NCBI GenBank assembly: GCA_014359765.1
Contig: JACIYT010000015.1
Coordinates: 1 to 64,000 of the forward strand
Reading direction: 5' to 3'
Length of the DNA: 64,000 nt
From: Roseovarius sp.
Lineage (GTDB): Bacteria > Pseudomonadota > Alphaproteobacteria > Rhodobacterales > Rhodobacteraceae
Part shown: one piece after another, positions 51,313 through 61,343 of the stretch
Layout: the number at the start of each line of letters is the position of its first letter
Numbering within the stretch: the stretch's first letter is position 1
Notes under the pieces: model-generated
The model's input: only the letters and a program-made list of their open reading frames with translations
What the model was told of the DNA's origin: nothing
The model's database searches: none
Position numbers and translations under genes: made by a program

Positions 51313-51990
51313 ATGCCCTTCGTCCGCTACGCGATCTATGTCACGCCCGCGCCCGGGCCGCTGGCCGATTTCGGGGCCGGCTGGCTTGGCTGGGATCCCG
51401 CAGCCGGCGCGCCGCGCGCGCATCCCGAAACCGGCCTGCCCCTGGCCGAGATCACCGCGGTGCCGCGCCGATACGGGCTGCACGCCACGATGAAGCCGCC
51501 CTTTCGCCTCGCCCCGGGCACAAACGCGGCCGAACTCGAGACGGCGCTGGCCGGTTTCTGCGCCGCGCACGCCCCGGTCCGCCTCGACGGGCTCGCGCTC
51601 GCGCGGCTGGGGCGCTTTCTCGCGCTGCGCCCGGAGGGCGACACGACCGCGCTCGATGCGCTCTCTGCTGCCACCGTGCGCGCCTTCGATCCGTTCCGCG
51701 CACCTCTGACCGAGGCCGAACTGGCGCGCCGCCGCGCGCGCCCGCTCTCCCCCGCCGAGGAGGCCAACCTGCGCGCCTGGGGCTATCCCTACGTGATGGA
51801 CGCCTTCCGCTTTCACATGACCCTCACCGGCGATCTGCCTGACGCAACGCGCGCGGCGGTGGAGGCCGCGCTTGGGCCGCGTCTCGTGCCGCTCCTGCCG
51901 CGGCCCTTCGTCATCGACGCGCTCTCGCTCATGGGCGAGGATGCCGAGGGGCGCTTTCACCTGATCCGCCGTCAGCCCCTGTCGGCATAG
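51313..51990 (+). CDS. DUF1045 family protein, 2H phosphoesterase-like
   Basis: Protein of 225 aa with two H-x-T/S motifs typical of the 2H phosphoesterase fold: GLHATMKPPFRL (about residue 56) and FHMTLTGDL. The opening YAIYVTPAPGPLADFGAGWL is the DUF1045 signature. Some members sit in phosphonate-degradation loci; here no phn genes are near. I chose the ATG at 51313 (GGAG nine bases upstream); 51298 is also in frame. Function uncertain. Confidence 0.88.
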   Translation: MPFVRYAIYVTPAPGPLADFGAGWLGWDPAAGAPRAHPETGLPLAEITAVPRRYGLHATMKPPFRLAPGTNAAELETALAGFCAAHAPVRLDGLALARLGRFLALRPEGDTTALDALSAATVRAFDPFRAPLTEAELARRRARPLSPAEEANLRAWGYPYVMDAFRFHMTLTGDLPDATRAAVEAALGPRLVPLLPRPFVIDALSLMGEDAEGRFHLIRRQPLSA

Positions 51991-52065
51991 AGCGCCCGGA
52001 GCGCCGCCCCTCCCAGCCGCTCGGCGATATCGGCCGCCGTCCCGCGCGCGCTCATCCCGCCGGCC

Positions 52066-53022
52066 TCACAACCAGCCCCGCCGCCGGAAAAACCACAGCG
52101 GCACCACCGCCGAAAGCACCATCACCAGCAGCGCGAGCGGATAGCCAAGCGTCCAGCCCAGCTCCGGCATATGGGTGAAATTCATCCCGTAGATCGAGGC
52201 GACCAGCGTCGGCGGCAGGAATGCCACCGCGACCACCGAGAAGATCTTGATGATCGCGCTCTGCTCGATATTGATCATCCCCAGCGTCGCATCGAGCAGG
52301 AGCGCCGTCTTCTGTTGCAGGTAACTCGCCTGTTCCGAAATGGTGCGCACATCGCGGTAATGGGTCTTGAGCATGGCGCGCAGCGCCTTGGCGGCGCGCA
52401 TCTTGTCGAGCACCGGCACCAGAAAGCCCAGCACCCGCTCGAGCGTCATCAGGCTCTCGCGCAGCTGCATGACCTGCGTATCGGCGGCCCCGATCTCGCG
52501 CAGGGCGGCGCGATGCGCCTCGGTGGCCATGGTGTCCGGGCCAAAGACCCGGCGCGAGATCGCGTCGATCTCACGGCCCTTCTGCTCGGTGAGATCGGCC
52601 AGCCGGTCGATGATCTCCTCGAGCAGCCCCATCAGCAGCGCATCGGCGCTCGCACAGCCGAGCGAGGCCTTGCCCGCCCGCGCCGGAAAGGTCTCGAACG
52701 GGCGCGGCGCATGGTGGCGGATGGTGATGAGCTGCGCGGGCCGCAACACGAATGTGACAGGCCCGATCTGCATCGCCCCGGTGCCGCTGCGCGCCGGCAG
52801 AAGCGCGGTCATCACCGGCACCCCGCCCTCGAGATAGAGCCGCGAGGACAGCTCGATCTCCTCCTGTTCCGCCCGCGTCGGCAGATCGACACCCGCCGCG
52901 CGCGAGACGCGCGCGCGTTCCTCGTCATCGGGCTGGTAGAGGTCGATCCAGACCGGCGCCACGGTCTCTCCCGCGCCGATCGGGCGCAGCCCCTCCCCCT
53001 CCTGCGCATAGGCCGTGATCAT
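52066..53022 (-). CDS. corA: CorA-like magnesium transporter
   Basis: Divalent-cation channel (318 aa). A large cytoplasmic N-terminal domain with helices (LEEIIDRLADLTEQKGREID, LRESLMTLERVLGFLVP) is followed by the long stalk helix, then two transmembrane segments near the C-terminus with the GMN selectivity motif (SIYGMNFTHMPELGW). The closing basic FFRRRGWL is typical. ATG 53022 gives MITAYAQEG; the longer reading is rejected. Promoter-like elements lie upstream. Magnesium or cobalt by family; not distinguished here. Confidence 0.94.
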   Translation of the reverse strand: MITAYAQEGEGLRPIGAGETVAPVWIDLYQPDDEERARVSRAAGVDLPTRAEQEEIELSSRLYLEGGVPVMTALLPARSGTGAMQIGPVTFVLRPAQLITIRHHAPRPFETFPARAGKASLGCASADALLMGLLEEIIDRLADLTEQKGREIDAISRRVFGPDTMATEAHRAALREIGAADTQVMQLRESLMTLERVLGFLVPVLDKMRAAKALRAMLKTHYRDVRTISEQASYLQQKTALLLDATLGMINIEQSAIIKIFSVVAVAFLPPTLVASIYGMNFTHMPELGWTLGYPLALLVMVLSAVVPLWFFRRRGWL

Positions 53023-53110
53023 GCGCGCACACTCCCGCCCTTGGCCTCCGCACGCCGCCCCGGTATCGGTCTGCCCGATCCTGCCGCGTGACACCTGGCA
53101 ACTCGACGGG

Positions 53111-53139
53111 TCAATAATCGCTCCGCGCGCATGGAACAA
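53111..53139 (-). promoter_or_regulatory. Putative promoter of corA
   Basis: TTGTTC (53139-53134), 17-bp spacer, TATTGA (53116-53111) on the minus strand, leaving a leader of about 85 nt before the corA ATG. Moderate match only. Confidence 0.4.
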
Positions 53140-53214
53140 GCCGGCCGCTGTGAAATATCCGTGACAAGGGCGCGCCGGACCGGACAGCCCCCAGCGCGCC
53201 CCGACATGAAACGA

Positions 53215-53934
53215 TCACCGCCGCAGCCGTGCCACGAGACGTTCGCGCGCATCCGGCAGCGGCCGCGTGCCCAGATGCGGCGCGAGACGATGGCGCAGGA
53301 AATACCCGGTGACCTCCAGCCCCTGAACGATCTCCGCCACGGGCGCGTCCCCCTCCCCCAGCAGGCAGGGCGGCAGCGGCAAGAGCCGGTCCGCCCACGC
53401 CCCCGCCCCCGCCCGCGACACCGCGCGCCCGGTGCGCGGCGATATGTAACTCAGATCGTTGGCCGCCGCGCCCATCACCGCGCAACGGCGCAAATCGAGA
53501 CCAAAGCCACTCTCCTCCAGCAATGCCAGTTCCCAGTGCAGATAGGCCAGCGGCCAGATCCCGGGCCTGTCGAGCAGGTCGAGAAGGCCCAGGCTCTCGC
53601 GATAGAGCCGGGGATGCGCCTCGCGCTCGGGCAGCGCAAAGAGCAGCAGCGCGCAGACCGCGTTGAGCCCGGCCAGCGCCAGCCGGTCGCCCAGCACCCA
53701 GCCGCGCGAGCGCAACGGTTCGGGCCGGAAGATACCGAGATGCTCCTCGAGCCGCGCCCGCCATGTCACGTCAAGCTGCGCGCCCGGTTGCAGCAGCGCC
53801 GCCATGCGCCGCGACGCCCCGCCCGGCACCAGCCCCGCATGCCGCCCCCGTGTCTCGGTCAGCACCTCGATGACCGCCGCACCCTCGCCATGCGGCCGCA
53901 ACCCCAGGAGAATTCCCTTCTCGCGCCACTCCAC
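53215..53934 (-). CDS. recO: DNA repair protein RecO
   Basis: Recombination mediator (239 aa) that loads RecA with RecR. The OB-fold N-terminus begins at a GTG (53934): [20 protein letters not shown], then [20 protein letters not shown]. The helical part has [20 protein letters not shown]. The C-terminus [20 protein letters not shown] then [10 protein letters not shown] is normal. The zinc Cys cluster of some RecO proteins is absent. Starts 2 bp after the DUF1491 stop; last gene of the rpoZ-to-recO block. Confidence 0.94.
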   Translation of the reverse strand: MEWREKGILLGLRPHGEGAAVIEVLTETRGRHAGLVPGGASRRMAALLQPGAQLDVTWRARLEEHLGIFRPEPLRSRGWVLGDRLALAGLNAVCALLLFALPEREAHPRLYRESLGLLDLLDRPGIWPLAYLHWELALLEESGFGLDLRRCAVMGAAANDLSYISPRTGRAVSRAGAGAWADRLLPLPPCLLGEGDAPVAEIVQGLEVTGYFLRHRLAPHLGTRPLPDARERLVARLRR

Positions 53935-53936
53935 GG

Positions 53937-54272
53937 CTAGCCCGCCATCCCCGGCGCATCGAGCAGATGCCGCCCGGCGCGGTCCTCCACCTCGATCACC
54001 CACAGATCGGGATCATACCCGCGCTGGCGGGCGATCGCGGCATCGACAGCCGCCTCCTCCCCCTCGGCCAGCACCAGCCAGCGCCGCTCCCCGCTCATCA
54101 GATCGACCGAGCGGTGCCAGACCACGGCCTGCCCGTCGAGCGTATTGAGCTTGACCAGAACCGCGCCCGCGTCATCGTCGCCATGCGCCACGACAAAGCC
54201 GGGGATCCCCTCCAGCCGCAGCCGCGCGAGATAGGCATCGACCCAGAACCGCGCGGTCAGCCGTGGCACCAT
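53937..54272 (-). CDS. DUF1491 family protein
   Basis: Protein of 111 aa: [80 protein letters not shown]. This is DUF1491, a small alphaproteobacterial family lying between era and recO. Function unknown; the conserved place suggests RNA or repair processes, only by association. Its leader contains a copy of the repeated GAGTATTT motif with a 9-codon frame overlapping the start. Confidence 0.88.
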   Translation of the reverse strand: MVPRLTARFWVDAYLARLRLEGIPGFVVAHGDDDAGAVLVKLNTLDGQAVVWHRSVDLMSGERRWLVLAEGEEAAVDAAIARQRGYDPDLWVIEVEDRAGRHLLDAPGMAG

Positions 54273-54280
54273 CCCTGCCC

Positions 54281-54302
54281 CTTCATCTTTCCCCAAATAC
54301 TC
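54281..54302 (-). repeat. Leader motif GAGTATTT(2 nt)GGAAAGATGAAG, copy 2 (era/DUF1491)
   Basis: On the minus strand GAGTATTT, GG, then GGAAAGATGAAG, 20 of 22 positions equal to the copy upstream of pyrB. It is preceded by CCTCCGGCGG and an inverted repeat (GGCTC/GAGCC, 54311-54322) just behind the era stop. The embedded ATG (54285) opens a 9-codon frame, MKGQGWCHG, ending at 54257 inside DUF1491. Confidence 0.65.
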
Positions 54303-54327
54303 CCGCCGGAGGCTCCCGAGCCTTCCA

Positions 54328-55236
54328 TCATGCCGATCCGTCGCGGAAATCGAGCCCCATCTCGCCATAGCGCTCGGCCTCTTCCATCCAGTTCTCGCGC
54401 ACCTTGACCTGCAAAAACAGATGCACGGGACGGCCCAGGAATTCGGCGATCTCGGCGCGCGCGGCCTGGCTGATCGCCTTGATCGTCTCGCCCCTGTGGC
54501 CCAGCACGATCCCCTTGTGCCCGTCGCGCGCGACATAGATCACCTGGTCGATCCGCACGGAGCCGTCCTTGCGCTCCTGCCAGCTCTCGGTCTCCACGGT
54601 CAGCTGATAGGGCAGTTCCTGATGCAGCCTGAGCGTCAGCTTCTCGCGGGTCATCTCGGCGGCGATCATGCGCATCGGCAGGTCGGCGATCTGGTCCTCG
54701 GGGTAGAGCCACGGCCCCTCGGGCAGCGCCTCGGCCAGCCAGCGGCGCAGATCCTCCACCCCGTGCCCACGCTCGGCCGAGATCAGAAAGGTCCGCTCGA
54801 AGGCCAGCCGCTCGTTCATCGCCTTCGTCAGCGCCAGCAGCACCGGCGCCGCGACCCGGTCGATCTTGTTGATCGCCAGCACCAGCCGCCGCCCCTGCGG
54901 CAGGTCCGCCAGCCCCTCGAGGATGCGCGCCACCCCCTCGGTGAGGCCGCGATGCGCCTCGATCAGCAGCACCACGATATCGGCATCCGCCGCCCCGCCC
55001 CAGGCCGCCGCCACCATCGCCCGGTCGAGCCGCCGCTTCGGCTGGAAGAGGCCGGGCGTATCGACAAAGACAAGCTGGCTCTCGCCCTCCATCGCCACGC
55101 CCCGGATGCGCGCACGGGTGGTCTGCACCTTGTGGGTGACAATGCTGACCTTGGCCCCCACCATACGGTTGAGCAACGTGGATTTGCCCGCATTGGGCTC
55201 TCCAATCAGGGCGATAAAGCCCGCGCGCGTGGTCAT
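54328..55236 (-). CDS. era: GTPase Era
   Basis: Essential GTPase (302 aa) for 16S rRNA maturation and 30S assembly. G1 [20 protein letters not shown] (about 11-30), [11 protein letters not shown]3 FVDTPGLF, G4 AINKIDRV, and the C-terminal KH domain with [20 protein letters not shown] and [20 protein letters not shown]. The ATG at 55236 overlaps the rnc stop (ATGA). Followed by an intercistronic repeat element. Confidence 0.97.
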   Translation of the reverse strand: MTTRAGFIALIGEPNAGKSTLLNRMVGAKVSIVTHKVQTTRARIRGVAMEGESQLVFVDTPGLFQPKRRLDRAMVAAAWGGAADADIVVLLIEAHRGLTEGVARILEGLADLPQGRRLVLAINKIDRVAAPVLLALTKAMNERLAFERTFLISAERGHGVEDLRRWLAEALPEGPWLYPEDQIADLPMRMIAAEMTREKLTLRLHQELPYQLTVETESWQERKDGSVRIDQVIYVARDGHKGIVLGHRGETIKAISQAARAEIAEFLGRPVHLFLQVKVRENWMEEAERYGEMGLDFRDGSA

Positions 55237-55919
55237 CCCCGCCCCTCCAGCCTGTCGAGCAGCGCCCGCGCTGCCGCCTGTTCCGCCTGTCGTTTCGATC
55301 CGGCCTCGGCCTCGGCGCTCTCGCCGGTGGCGAGCCGCGCGGCGATGGTGAATACCGGCGCGTGATCGGGGCCGGCGCGGGCGATCTCCACATAATCGGG
55401 CGGCGGCAGGCCGCGCGCCTGCGCCCATTCCTGCAACGCCGTCTTGGCGTCGCGCGCATCCGCCGCGACACTGCTGATCCGCGCCCCCCAGAGCCGCAGC
55501 ACCACCGCGCGCGCCGCCGCGAAACCGCCATCGAGATAGACCGCGGCGATCACCGCCTCCATCGCATCGCCCAGCAGCGCCTGCTTGCGCCGCCCCCCCG
55601 AGAGCATCTCCGAGCGCCCCAGCCGGAGCACCGCGCCGATGTCGATCGCGCGTGCCACCTCGGCGCAGGTCTCCTTGCGCACCAGCGCGTTGAAGCGCGG
55701 CGCAAGCTGGCCCTCGGCGGCGCCCTCATCCTGTGCCAGCAGCGCCTCGGCCATCACCAGCCCGAGCACCCGGTCGCCGAGAAATTCCAGCCGCTGGTTG
55801 TCGCCGCGCGCGGGCGATGAGATCGAGGAATGGGTCAGCGCCTCGACCAGCAGCGCCGGCTGCGCAAAGCGATGGCCGAGCCGCCCCTCGAAAGCGCGCA
55901 TTTCCGCCGACAGCTTCAC
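55233..55919 (-). CDS. rnc: Ribonuclease III
   Basis: Double-strand-specific endoribonuclease (228 aa) processing rRNA and mRNAs. Catalytic [20 protein letters not shown] (about 43-62) and [20 protein letters not shown]; dsRNA-binding domain [20 protein letters not shown] to [19 protein letters not shown] use a GTG at 55919 that overlaps the lepB stop (GTGA) and gives [20 protein letters not shown], the usual start in this order; the ATG at 55952 would overlap lepB by 37 bp. Confidence 0.96.
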   Translation of the reverse strand: MKLSAEMRAFEGRLGHRFAQPALLVEALTHSSISSPARGDNQRLEFLGDRVLGLVMAEALLAQDEGAAEGQLAPRFNALVRKETCAEVARAIDIGAVLRLGRSEMLSGGRRKQALLGDAMEAVIAAVYLDGGFAAARAVVLRLWGARISSVAADARDAKTALQEWAQARGLPPPDYVEIARAGPDHAPVFTIAARLATGESAEAEAGSKRQAEQAAARALLDRLEGRG

Positions 55920-56746
55920 TCCAGCCTCGTGAAGAAGCGATCCCCCCGCCACGTCCAGAAGGCAAGCATCGATGACCCGGCCGAGGAAAAGATCACCCGG
56001 TTCGCACGCCCGATCAGGTTCTCATAGGGCACGAAGCCGACGCCCCCCACCGCCTGCGGATAGCGCGAATCGGTGGAATTGTCGCGGTTGTCGCCCATGA
56101 AGAAATAATGCCCCTCGGGCACGGTAAAGACGCCGGTATGGTCGGAGCGCTGATCGCCGATATCGAGGATCGCATGGCTGCGCCCCTCGGGGAGCGTCTC
56201 GATATGGCGCAGCTTGATACAGTCGGCGCCGATCCCGACCACGCCATTGGCACAGCGCGGGCGGATCCGCATCGGCCCCTGCGGTGCGAATTCCTCGACG
56301 AATTCGCCCGCCGGGGTCAGCGTCACGGGCACGTCGTTGATATGGAGCACGCCACCCTTCATCTGGATCCGGTCGCCGGGCAGGCCGATGAGGCGCTTGA
56401 TGAAATCGGTGCCGTCAACCGGGTGACGGAAAACGATGATATCGCCGCGCTCGGGCTCCGAGCCGAGAATGCGCGTGTTCTCGCCACCCATCCAGCCACA
56501 GATATCGGCCGCGTCGATATTGAGCCCGCCCAGCCGGATCGACGGGCAGGAGGCATAGGAATAGCCATAGGCCATCTTGTTGACGAAGAGGAAATCGCCG
56601 ATCAGCAGCGTGTCCTTCATCGAGCCGGACGGGATCCAGAACGGCTGAAAGAACAGCGTGCGGAAGAGGCCCGCGATCACCAGCGCCCAGAACACCGTCT
56701 TGACCGTCTCCCAGACGGAACTGCCCTTGGTGGTGTCCGATGCCAT
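55916..56746 (-). CDS. lepB: Signal peptidase I
   Basis: Membrane serine protease (276 aa) that removes signal peptides. One N-terminal transmembrane segment (about 14-33), catalytic Ser42 in [14 protein letters not shown], and Lys117 in [19 protein letters not shown]; Box [21 protein letters not shown] is present. An insertion of about 30 residues ([20 protein letters not shown]) between boxes is usual in Rhodobacterales. Lies between acpS and rnc; coupled to rnc. Confidence 0.96.
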   Translation of the reverse strand: MASDTTKGSSVWETVKTVFWALVIAGLFRTLFFQPFWIPSGSMKDTLLIGDFLFVNKMAYGYSYASCPSIRLGGLNIDAADICGWMGGENTRILGSEPERGDIIVFRHPVDGTDFIKRLIGLPGDRIQMKGGVLHINDVPVTLTPAGEFVEEFAPQGPMRIRPRCANGVVGIGADCIKLRHIETLPEGRSHAILDIGDQRSDHTGVFTVPEGHYFFMGDNRDNSTDSRYPQAVGGVGFVPYENLIGRANRVIFSSAGSSMLAFWTWRGDRFFTRLE

Positions 56747-56801
56747 GACTGCTCCTGCCTTTGCGCTTGCGCCCGCTACATGCGGCGCAGGCGGCGGGGT
56801 G

Positions 56802-57209
56802 TCAAGGCGCGCAACAGGGCCGCGCCTCGATCACGACAAAGGCCTGCGCCCAGGGGTGATCATCGGTGAGCGTGACATGGATCACCGCCTCATGCCCTTC
56901 GGGCGTCATCGCGGCCAGCCGCTCGGCGGCCCAGCCCGTCACCTGCATCACCGGCTGGCCCGTGGGCAGATTGCTCACCGCCATGTCCTTCCAGGCGATG
57001 CCCATGCGCAGCCCGGTGCCCAGCGCCTTGGAACACGCCTCCTTGGCTGCCCAGCGTTTGGCATAGGTGCCCGCCACATCGGCGCGGCGTTCTGCCTTGG
57101 CCTGCTCGACCTCGGTAAAGACGCGATTGCGAAAGCGGTCGCCATGGCGCGCCAGCACGCCGGCGATGCGCTCGATATTGGCCAGATCGGTGCCTATTCC
57201 GAGGATCAT
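56802..57209 (-). CDS. acpS: Holo-[acyl-carrier-protein] synthase
   Basis: Transfers phosphopantetheine from CoA to acyl-carrier protein (135 aa). The metal-binding Asp is in [12 protein letters not shown] (residue 7), and the second motif [20 protein letters not shown] is complete with its Glu and Lys. [20 protein letters not shown] links them. The ATG at 57209 is chosen; upstream in-frame sequence is not family-like. Between pdxJ and lepB. Confidence 0.95.
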   Translation of the reverse strand: MILGIGTDLANIERIAGVLARHGDRFRNRVFTEVEQAKAERRADVAGTYAKRWAAKEACSKALGTGLRMGIAWKDMAVSNLPTGQPVMQVTGWAAERLAAMTPEGHEAVIHVTLTDDHPWAQAFVVIEARPCCAP

Positions 57210-57272
57210 CGCCGCCCCCCGCTGGCGCGCCGCGGCCCGCACATGTTGCCCGCCCCGGCGAGGATCCGCGCC

Positions 57273-58025
57273 TCAGCCATGCCGCGCCGCATCCATCAGG
57301 CGGCGCATTTCGGCGATGGCCGGGCCAAGCCCGCGAAAGATCGCCTCGCCGATGAGGAAATGGCCGATATTGAGCTCACGCAGCTCGGGCAGGACCGCCA
57401 GCGGCTGCACCGTGTCATAGCTCAGGCCATGGCCCGCGTGCACCTCGAGCCCGAGCGAATGCGCAAGGGCCGACATCTCGCGCAAGGCGGCCAGTTCGCG
57501 GTCGCGGGTGGCCAGATCACCCTCGGCATGGGCATCGCAATAGGCGCCGGTATGCAGCTCGACCACTTTCGCGCCGATGCGCTGCGCGGCCTCGATCTGG
57601 CGGCGGTCGGCGGCGATGAAGAGCGACACCCGGCAGCCCGCCGCGCGCAGCGGCTCGATGAAACGCCCGAGCCGCAACTCCTCGCGCAGGACATCGAGAC
57701 CGCCCTCGGTGGTGCGCTCCTCGCGCTTTTCGGGCACGATGCAGACGGCGTGGGGCCGGTGGCGCAGGGCGATTTCCTGCATCTCCCCGGTCGCCGCCAT
57801 CTCGAAGTTGAGCGGCACCGAGAGCACGGCCATCAGCCCGTCGATATCGGCATCCGAAATATGCCGGCGATCCTCGCGCAGATGCGCGGTGATCCCGTCG
57901 GCGCCGGCCGCCTCGGCCAGTTTCGCGGCGCGCAGCGGGTCCGGGCAGGCGCCCCCCCGCGCGTTGCGCACCGTCGCCACATGGTCGATGTTCACGCCTA
58001 GCCGCAATCTTTCCGCTGTCGCCAT
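57273..58025 (-). CDS. pdxJ: Pyridoxine 5'-phosphate synthase
   Basis: TIM-barrel enzyme (250 aa) closing the pyridoxine ring in vitamin B6 synthesis. Motifs: [103 protein letters not shown] and [21 protein letters not shown] stands before the ATG at 58025. Position next to acpS is the usual one. Confidence 0.96.
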   Translation of the reverse strand: MATAERLRLGVNIDHVATVRNARGGACPDPLRAAKLAEAAGADGITAHLREDRRHISDADIDGLMAVLSVPLNFEMAATGEMQEIALRHRPHAVCIVPEKREERTTEGGLDVLREELRLGRFIEPLRAAGCRVSLFIAADRRQIEAAQRIGAKVVELHTGAYCDAHAEGDLATRDRELAALREMSALAHSLGLEVHAGHGLSYDTVQPLAVLPELRELNIGHFLIGEAIFRGLGPAIAEMRRLMDAARHG

Positions 58026-58059
58026 CGGCTGTTCCTTTCGTCGCGATATAGGGCGCAGA

Positions 58060-58740
58060 TTAGTCCGCCTTGCCGCCCTCGTCAGCCTTACCTTCGCGGT
58101 TTTCGCGCGCGAGCCGCTGTTCCGCGATCGCCTGCCAGCGCGCCGCCCGCGCAAGCCTGCGCCGCTTCTGATAGGCGGCGATGACCGGCAGGCTGAGATA
58201 ATAGGCGGCCAGCCCGGCGATGATCCCCGGAATGATCCCGCCGATCAGATAGGGCAGGAACACCTCGTGATAGAAGATCCCCAACCCGTGCCAGTCCGCG
58301 ACCCGGTCGGTAAAGAGGGACAGCGCGTTGTTCTTGAGATCCTCGCCCGCGTCGAGAAACTTGCCCCCGAGCGAGCGGCTGATCTCGTCCTCGTGGGGCC
58401 TCGGGCGCCCCAGAATCGCATGGCCGGTCTGGAGCGACACGACCCCGATCGGCAGGTAGGTCAGCGGATTGCCGAAGAACGTGCCAAGCAGCGCGGCCGG
58501 AATGTTGCCGCGCAGGATCCAGGCGAGCGTGCCCGCGACCACGAAATGCAGCCCGTAGAACGGCGTGAAGGTGGTGAACACCCCCGCGAAAATGCCCCGC
58601 GCGATGCGCTCGGGCGGGTCGGGCAGGCGGTGCAGGCGATGCTTGACATAGGTAAAGGCCCGCCCCCAGCCGCCGCGCGGCCAGACGAATTCGGCGACGA
58701 TGCGCCACCACGGCCGCTTGTCTCGACGCCGGAAGATCAC
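58060..58740 (-). CDS. DUF2062 membrane protein
   Basis: Protein of 226 aa. A basic N-terminus ([20 protein letters not shown]) is followed by DUF2062: [55 protein letters not shown], and a C-terminal pair of hydrophobic segments with [20 protein letters not shown], then a charged tail. Unknown function; DUF2062 proteins are envelope proteins. Starts 3 bp behind the rel stop, so co-transcribed. Confidence 0.9.
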   Translation of the reverse strand: MIFRRRDKRPWWRIVAEFVWPRGGWGRAFTYVKHRLHRLPDPPERIARGIFAGVFTTFTPFYGLHFVVAGTLAWILRGNIPAALLGTFFGNPLTYLPIGVVSLQTGHAILGRPRPHEDEISRSLGGKFLDAGEDLKNNALSLFTDRVADWHGLGIFYHEVFLPYLIGGIIPGIIAGLAAYYLSLPVIAAYQKRRRLARAARWQAIAEQRLARENREGKADEGGKAD

Positions 58741-58743
58741 GGC

Positions 58744-60882
58744 TCAGGCTTCCTCGCGCTTGTCCCCGGAGCGGGACGGATCACGATAGCGTTGCACCGC
58801 CGCGACATCCGCTTCGGCGTCGAGCGCCGAAAGGACGCTGTGCAGATGCTCGGCATCGCGCAGTTCGACATCGATCAGGAGACGGTAGAAATCGGGTTTC
58901 CGATCCACGAATGTCAGATCCGAGATATTGGCCTTCTGCTCGCCGATCAAGGTGCAGATGCGCCCCAGCACGCCCGCGTCGTTGCCGATCGTCAGATCGA
59001 GCGTCACATCATAGGCCGCCGGGTGCCTGCCGGCGTGCCAATGCAGGTCGAGCCAGCGCTCGGGCTGCTGGTCGTAGCGCGACAATGTTTCGCAGTCGAT
59101 GGCGTGGATCACCACGCCCTGCCCGCGAAATGTGATGCCCACGATTCGCTCCCCCGGCAGCGGCTGGCAACAGCGCGCGCGGTCGAATCCCTGATCGGCG
59201 CGCAGGCCGATGACCGCGCGCTCGCGCGTGACCTCCGCGCCCTCGGGCGGCGCCAGATCGGGATAGACCGCGCGCAGCACCTGCTGCGCGGTCAGCTCGG
59301 CGCTGCCCAGCCGCGCGCGCACCTCGTCGGCATTGCGCAGCCGCAGCGTGCGCGCCGCCGTCTCCAGCGCCTTGTCGGTGGCCTTCTTGCCGACATGCTC
59401 GAAGGCCGAGCGCGCCAGTTCGCGCCCCAGCTTGATATAGCGGTCGCGGTCCAGTTCACGCAGCGCGCGCCGGATGGCCGAGCGCGCCTTGCCGGTGGTG
59501 GCGATATCGAGCCAGGTGGCCTGCGGCGTCTGCCCGTCGGCGGTGATCACCTCGACCGATTGCCCGTTCTTGATCCGCGTCCAGAGCGGCACGCGCATCC
59601 CGTCCACCTTCGCCCCCACGCAGGCATGGCCGATCCGCGTGTGGATGGCATAGGCGAAATCGATCGGCGTCGCCCCGCGCGGCAATTTCACCACATCGCC
59701 CTTGGGGGTGAAGCAGAACACCTTGTCGGCATACATCTCGAGCTTGACCGCCTCGAGAAAATCCTCGTGATCCTCCTCGGCGTCGAACTGCTCGTTCATC
59801 GAGGAAATCCACCGCGCCGGATCGACGGCAAAGGGGTTCTCGCTGCGCACCCCGTCGCGGTAGGACCAATGCGCGGCCACCCCCGTTTCGGCCACGTCAT
59901 GCATGGCGCGGGTGCGGATCTGGACCTCCACCCGCTTGCCGTCGCGCCCTGAAACGGTGGTGTGGATCGAGCGGTAGCCGTTGGATTTGGGCTGGCTGAT
60001 ATAATCCTTGAACCGCCCCGGCACCGCGCGCCAGCGTTGATGGATCACGCCCAGCGCGGCGTAGCAATCGGCCTCGGTCCGGGTGATGATGCGAAAGCCG
60101 TAGATGTCCGAGAGGCGGGAAAACCCCATCTCCTTTTCCTGCATCTTGCGCCAGATCGAGTAGGGTTTCTTGGCGCGGCCGAACACCTCGGCCTCCAGCC
60201 CCGCGCGATCGAGCTCGAGGCGCATGTCGCCGGTGATCCGCTCCACCACATCGCCAGCCTCGCGCTGCAAGGTGATGAAGCGGCGGATGATCGAGGCGCG
60301 CGCCTCGGGGTTGAGCACGCGAAAGGCGAGATCCTCCAGCTCCTCGCGCATCCACTGCATCCCCATGCGCCCGGCCAGCGGCGCATAGATATCCATCGTC
60401 TCGCGCGCCTTCTGCGCCTGCTTGTCGGGGCGCATCGCCCGGATCGTGCGCATGTTGTGCAGCCGGTCGGCGAGCTTGACGAGAATCACCCGAAGATCGC
60501 GCGACATCGCCATGAAAAGCTTGCGGAAATTCTCCGCCTGCTTGGTCTCGGAATTGCTGAGTTGAAGATTGGTGAGCTTGGTCACGCCATCGACGAGCTC
60601 GGCGATCTCGTGGCCGAAACGCGCCTCGACCATGGCATGGGAGGCCTTGGTGTCCTCCACCGTGTCGTGCAGAAGGGCTGTGACGATGGTCGCATCGTCG
60701 AGCCGCTGCTCGGTCAGGATCGCGGCCACCGCGACGGGATGGGTGAAATAGGGCTCGCCGGAATGGCGGGTCTGGCCCTCGTGCATCTCGCGGCCGAATT
60801 CATAGGCCGCGCGGATGAGGGCCTCGTCCGTCTTCGGATTGTAATGGCGCACCAGCGTGATCAGGTCGTCAACGGCGATCAT
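58744..60882 (-). CDS. Bifunctional (p)ppGpp synthetase/hydrolase (Rel/SpoT)
   Basis: Stringent-response enzyme (712 aa). HD hydrolase domain about 25-155 with H49 and H72-D73 (TALLHDTVEDT); synthetase domain about 240-350 with DIYGFRIITRTEADCYAALG and the substrate loop FKDYISQPKSNGYRSIHTTV; TGS domain about 395-455 (KGDVVKLPRGATPIDFAYAI); C-terminal ACT domain from about 635. The hydrolase residues are intact, so it is bifunctional, the single long Rel usual in alphaproteobacteria. rpoZ lies 43 bp upstream, and omega is reported to take part in ppGpp response in E. coli. Confidence 0.96.
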   Translation of the reverse strand: MIAVDDLITLVRHYNPKTDEALIRAAYEFGREMHEGQTRHSGEPYFTHPVAVAAILTEQRLDDATIVTALLHDTVEDTKASHAMVEARFGHEIAELVDGVTKLTNLQLSNSETKQAENFRKLFMAMSRDLRVILVKLADRLHNMRTIRAMRPDKQAQKARETMDIYAPLAGRMGMQWMREELEDLAFRVLNPEARASIIRRFITLQREAGDVVERITGDMRLELDRAGLEAEVFGRAKKPYSIWRKMQEKEMGFSRLSDIYGFRIITRTEADCYAALGVIHQRWRAVPGRFKDYISQPKSNGYRSIHTTVSGRDGKRVEVQIRTRAMHDVAETGVAAHWSYRDGVRSENPFAVDPARWISSMNEQFDAEEDHEDFLEAVKLEMYADKVFCFTPKGDVVKLPRGATPIDFAYAIHTRIGHACVGAKVDGMRVPLWTRIKNGQSVEVITADGQTPQATWLDIATTGKARSAIRRALRELDRDRYIKLGRELARSAFEHVGKKATDKALETAARTLRLRNADEVRARLGSAELTAQQVLRAVYPDLAPPEGAEVTRERAVIGLRADQGFDRARCCQPLPGERIVGITFRGQGVVIHAIDCETLSRYDQQPERWLDLHWHAGRHPAAYDVTLDLTIGNDAGVLGRICTLIGEQKANISDLTFVDRKPDFYRLLIDVELRDAEHLHSVLSALDAEADVAAVQRYRDPSRSGDKREEA

Positions 60883-60925
60883 CGGTCAGGGGCGCCTCGC
60901 CTTGCTCGCGCGCAATGGCCGGGCC

Positions 60926-61279
60926 TCAGCCCTGGCCCTGGGCTTCCATGAGGGCGCGCAGCAGCTTTTCCTCGGACATGTCGTCGGCCTCGGGGCGGTC
61001 GGGCTCGGCGCCCATGAGCAGCGCCATGGAATCCTCTTCCGGCTCGTCCACCTCGATCTGGGTCTGCTGGGATTCGATCAGCCGCTCGCGCAGCTCATCC
61101 ACCGACTGGGTTTCCTCCGCGATCTCGCGCAACGCCACGACCGGGTTCTTGTCGTTGTCGCGATCCACGGTGATCGGCGCGCCGGCGGCAATCTCGCGGG
61201 CGCGATGCGCGGCGAGCATCACCAGCTCGAAGCGGTTCGGCACCTTGTCAACGCAGTCTTCTGTGGTTACGCGGGCCAT
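60926..61279 (-). CDS. rpoZ: RNA polymerase omega subunit
   Basis: Small RNA polymerase subunit (117 aa) aiding beta-prime folding and ppGpp response. [20 protein letters not shown] and [20 protein letters not shown] are the conserved core; the C-terminal half is acidic and divergent ([20 protein letters not shown]). GGAGG lies 4 bases before the ATG at 61279. First of the rpoZ-rel block; folK is 64 bp upstream. Confidence 0.96.
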   Translation of the reverse strand: MARVTTEDCVDKVPNRFELVMLAAHRAREIAAGAPITVDRDNDKNPVVALREIAEETQSVDELRERLIESQQTQIEVDEPEEDSMALLMGAEPDRPEADDMSEEKLLRALMEAQGQG

Positions 61280-61343
61280 GCGACCTCCGGACAAATGCGG
61301 GCTGTGGATCGGAAGCCTTTCATCTAGAGGCTTGGCCGGGGAT

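Noticed and set aside
57577..59952. A 791-codon plus-strand frame over pdxJ, DUF2062 and rel
   Set aside because: Crosses three convincing minus-strand genes; no plausible start or domain.
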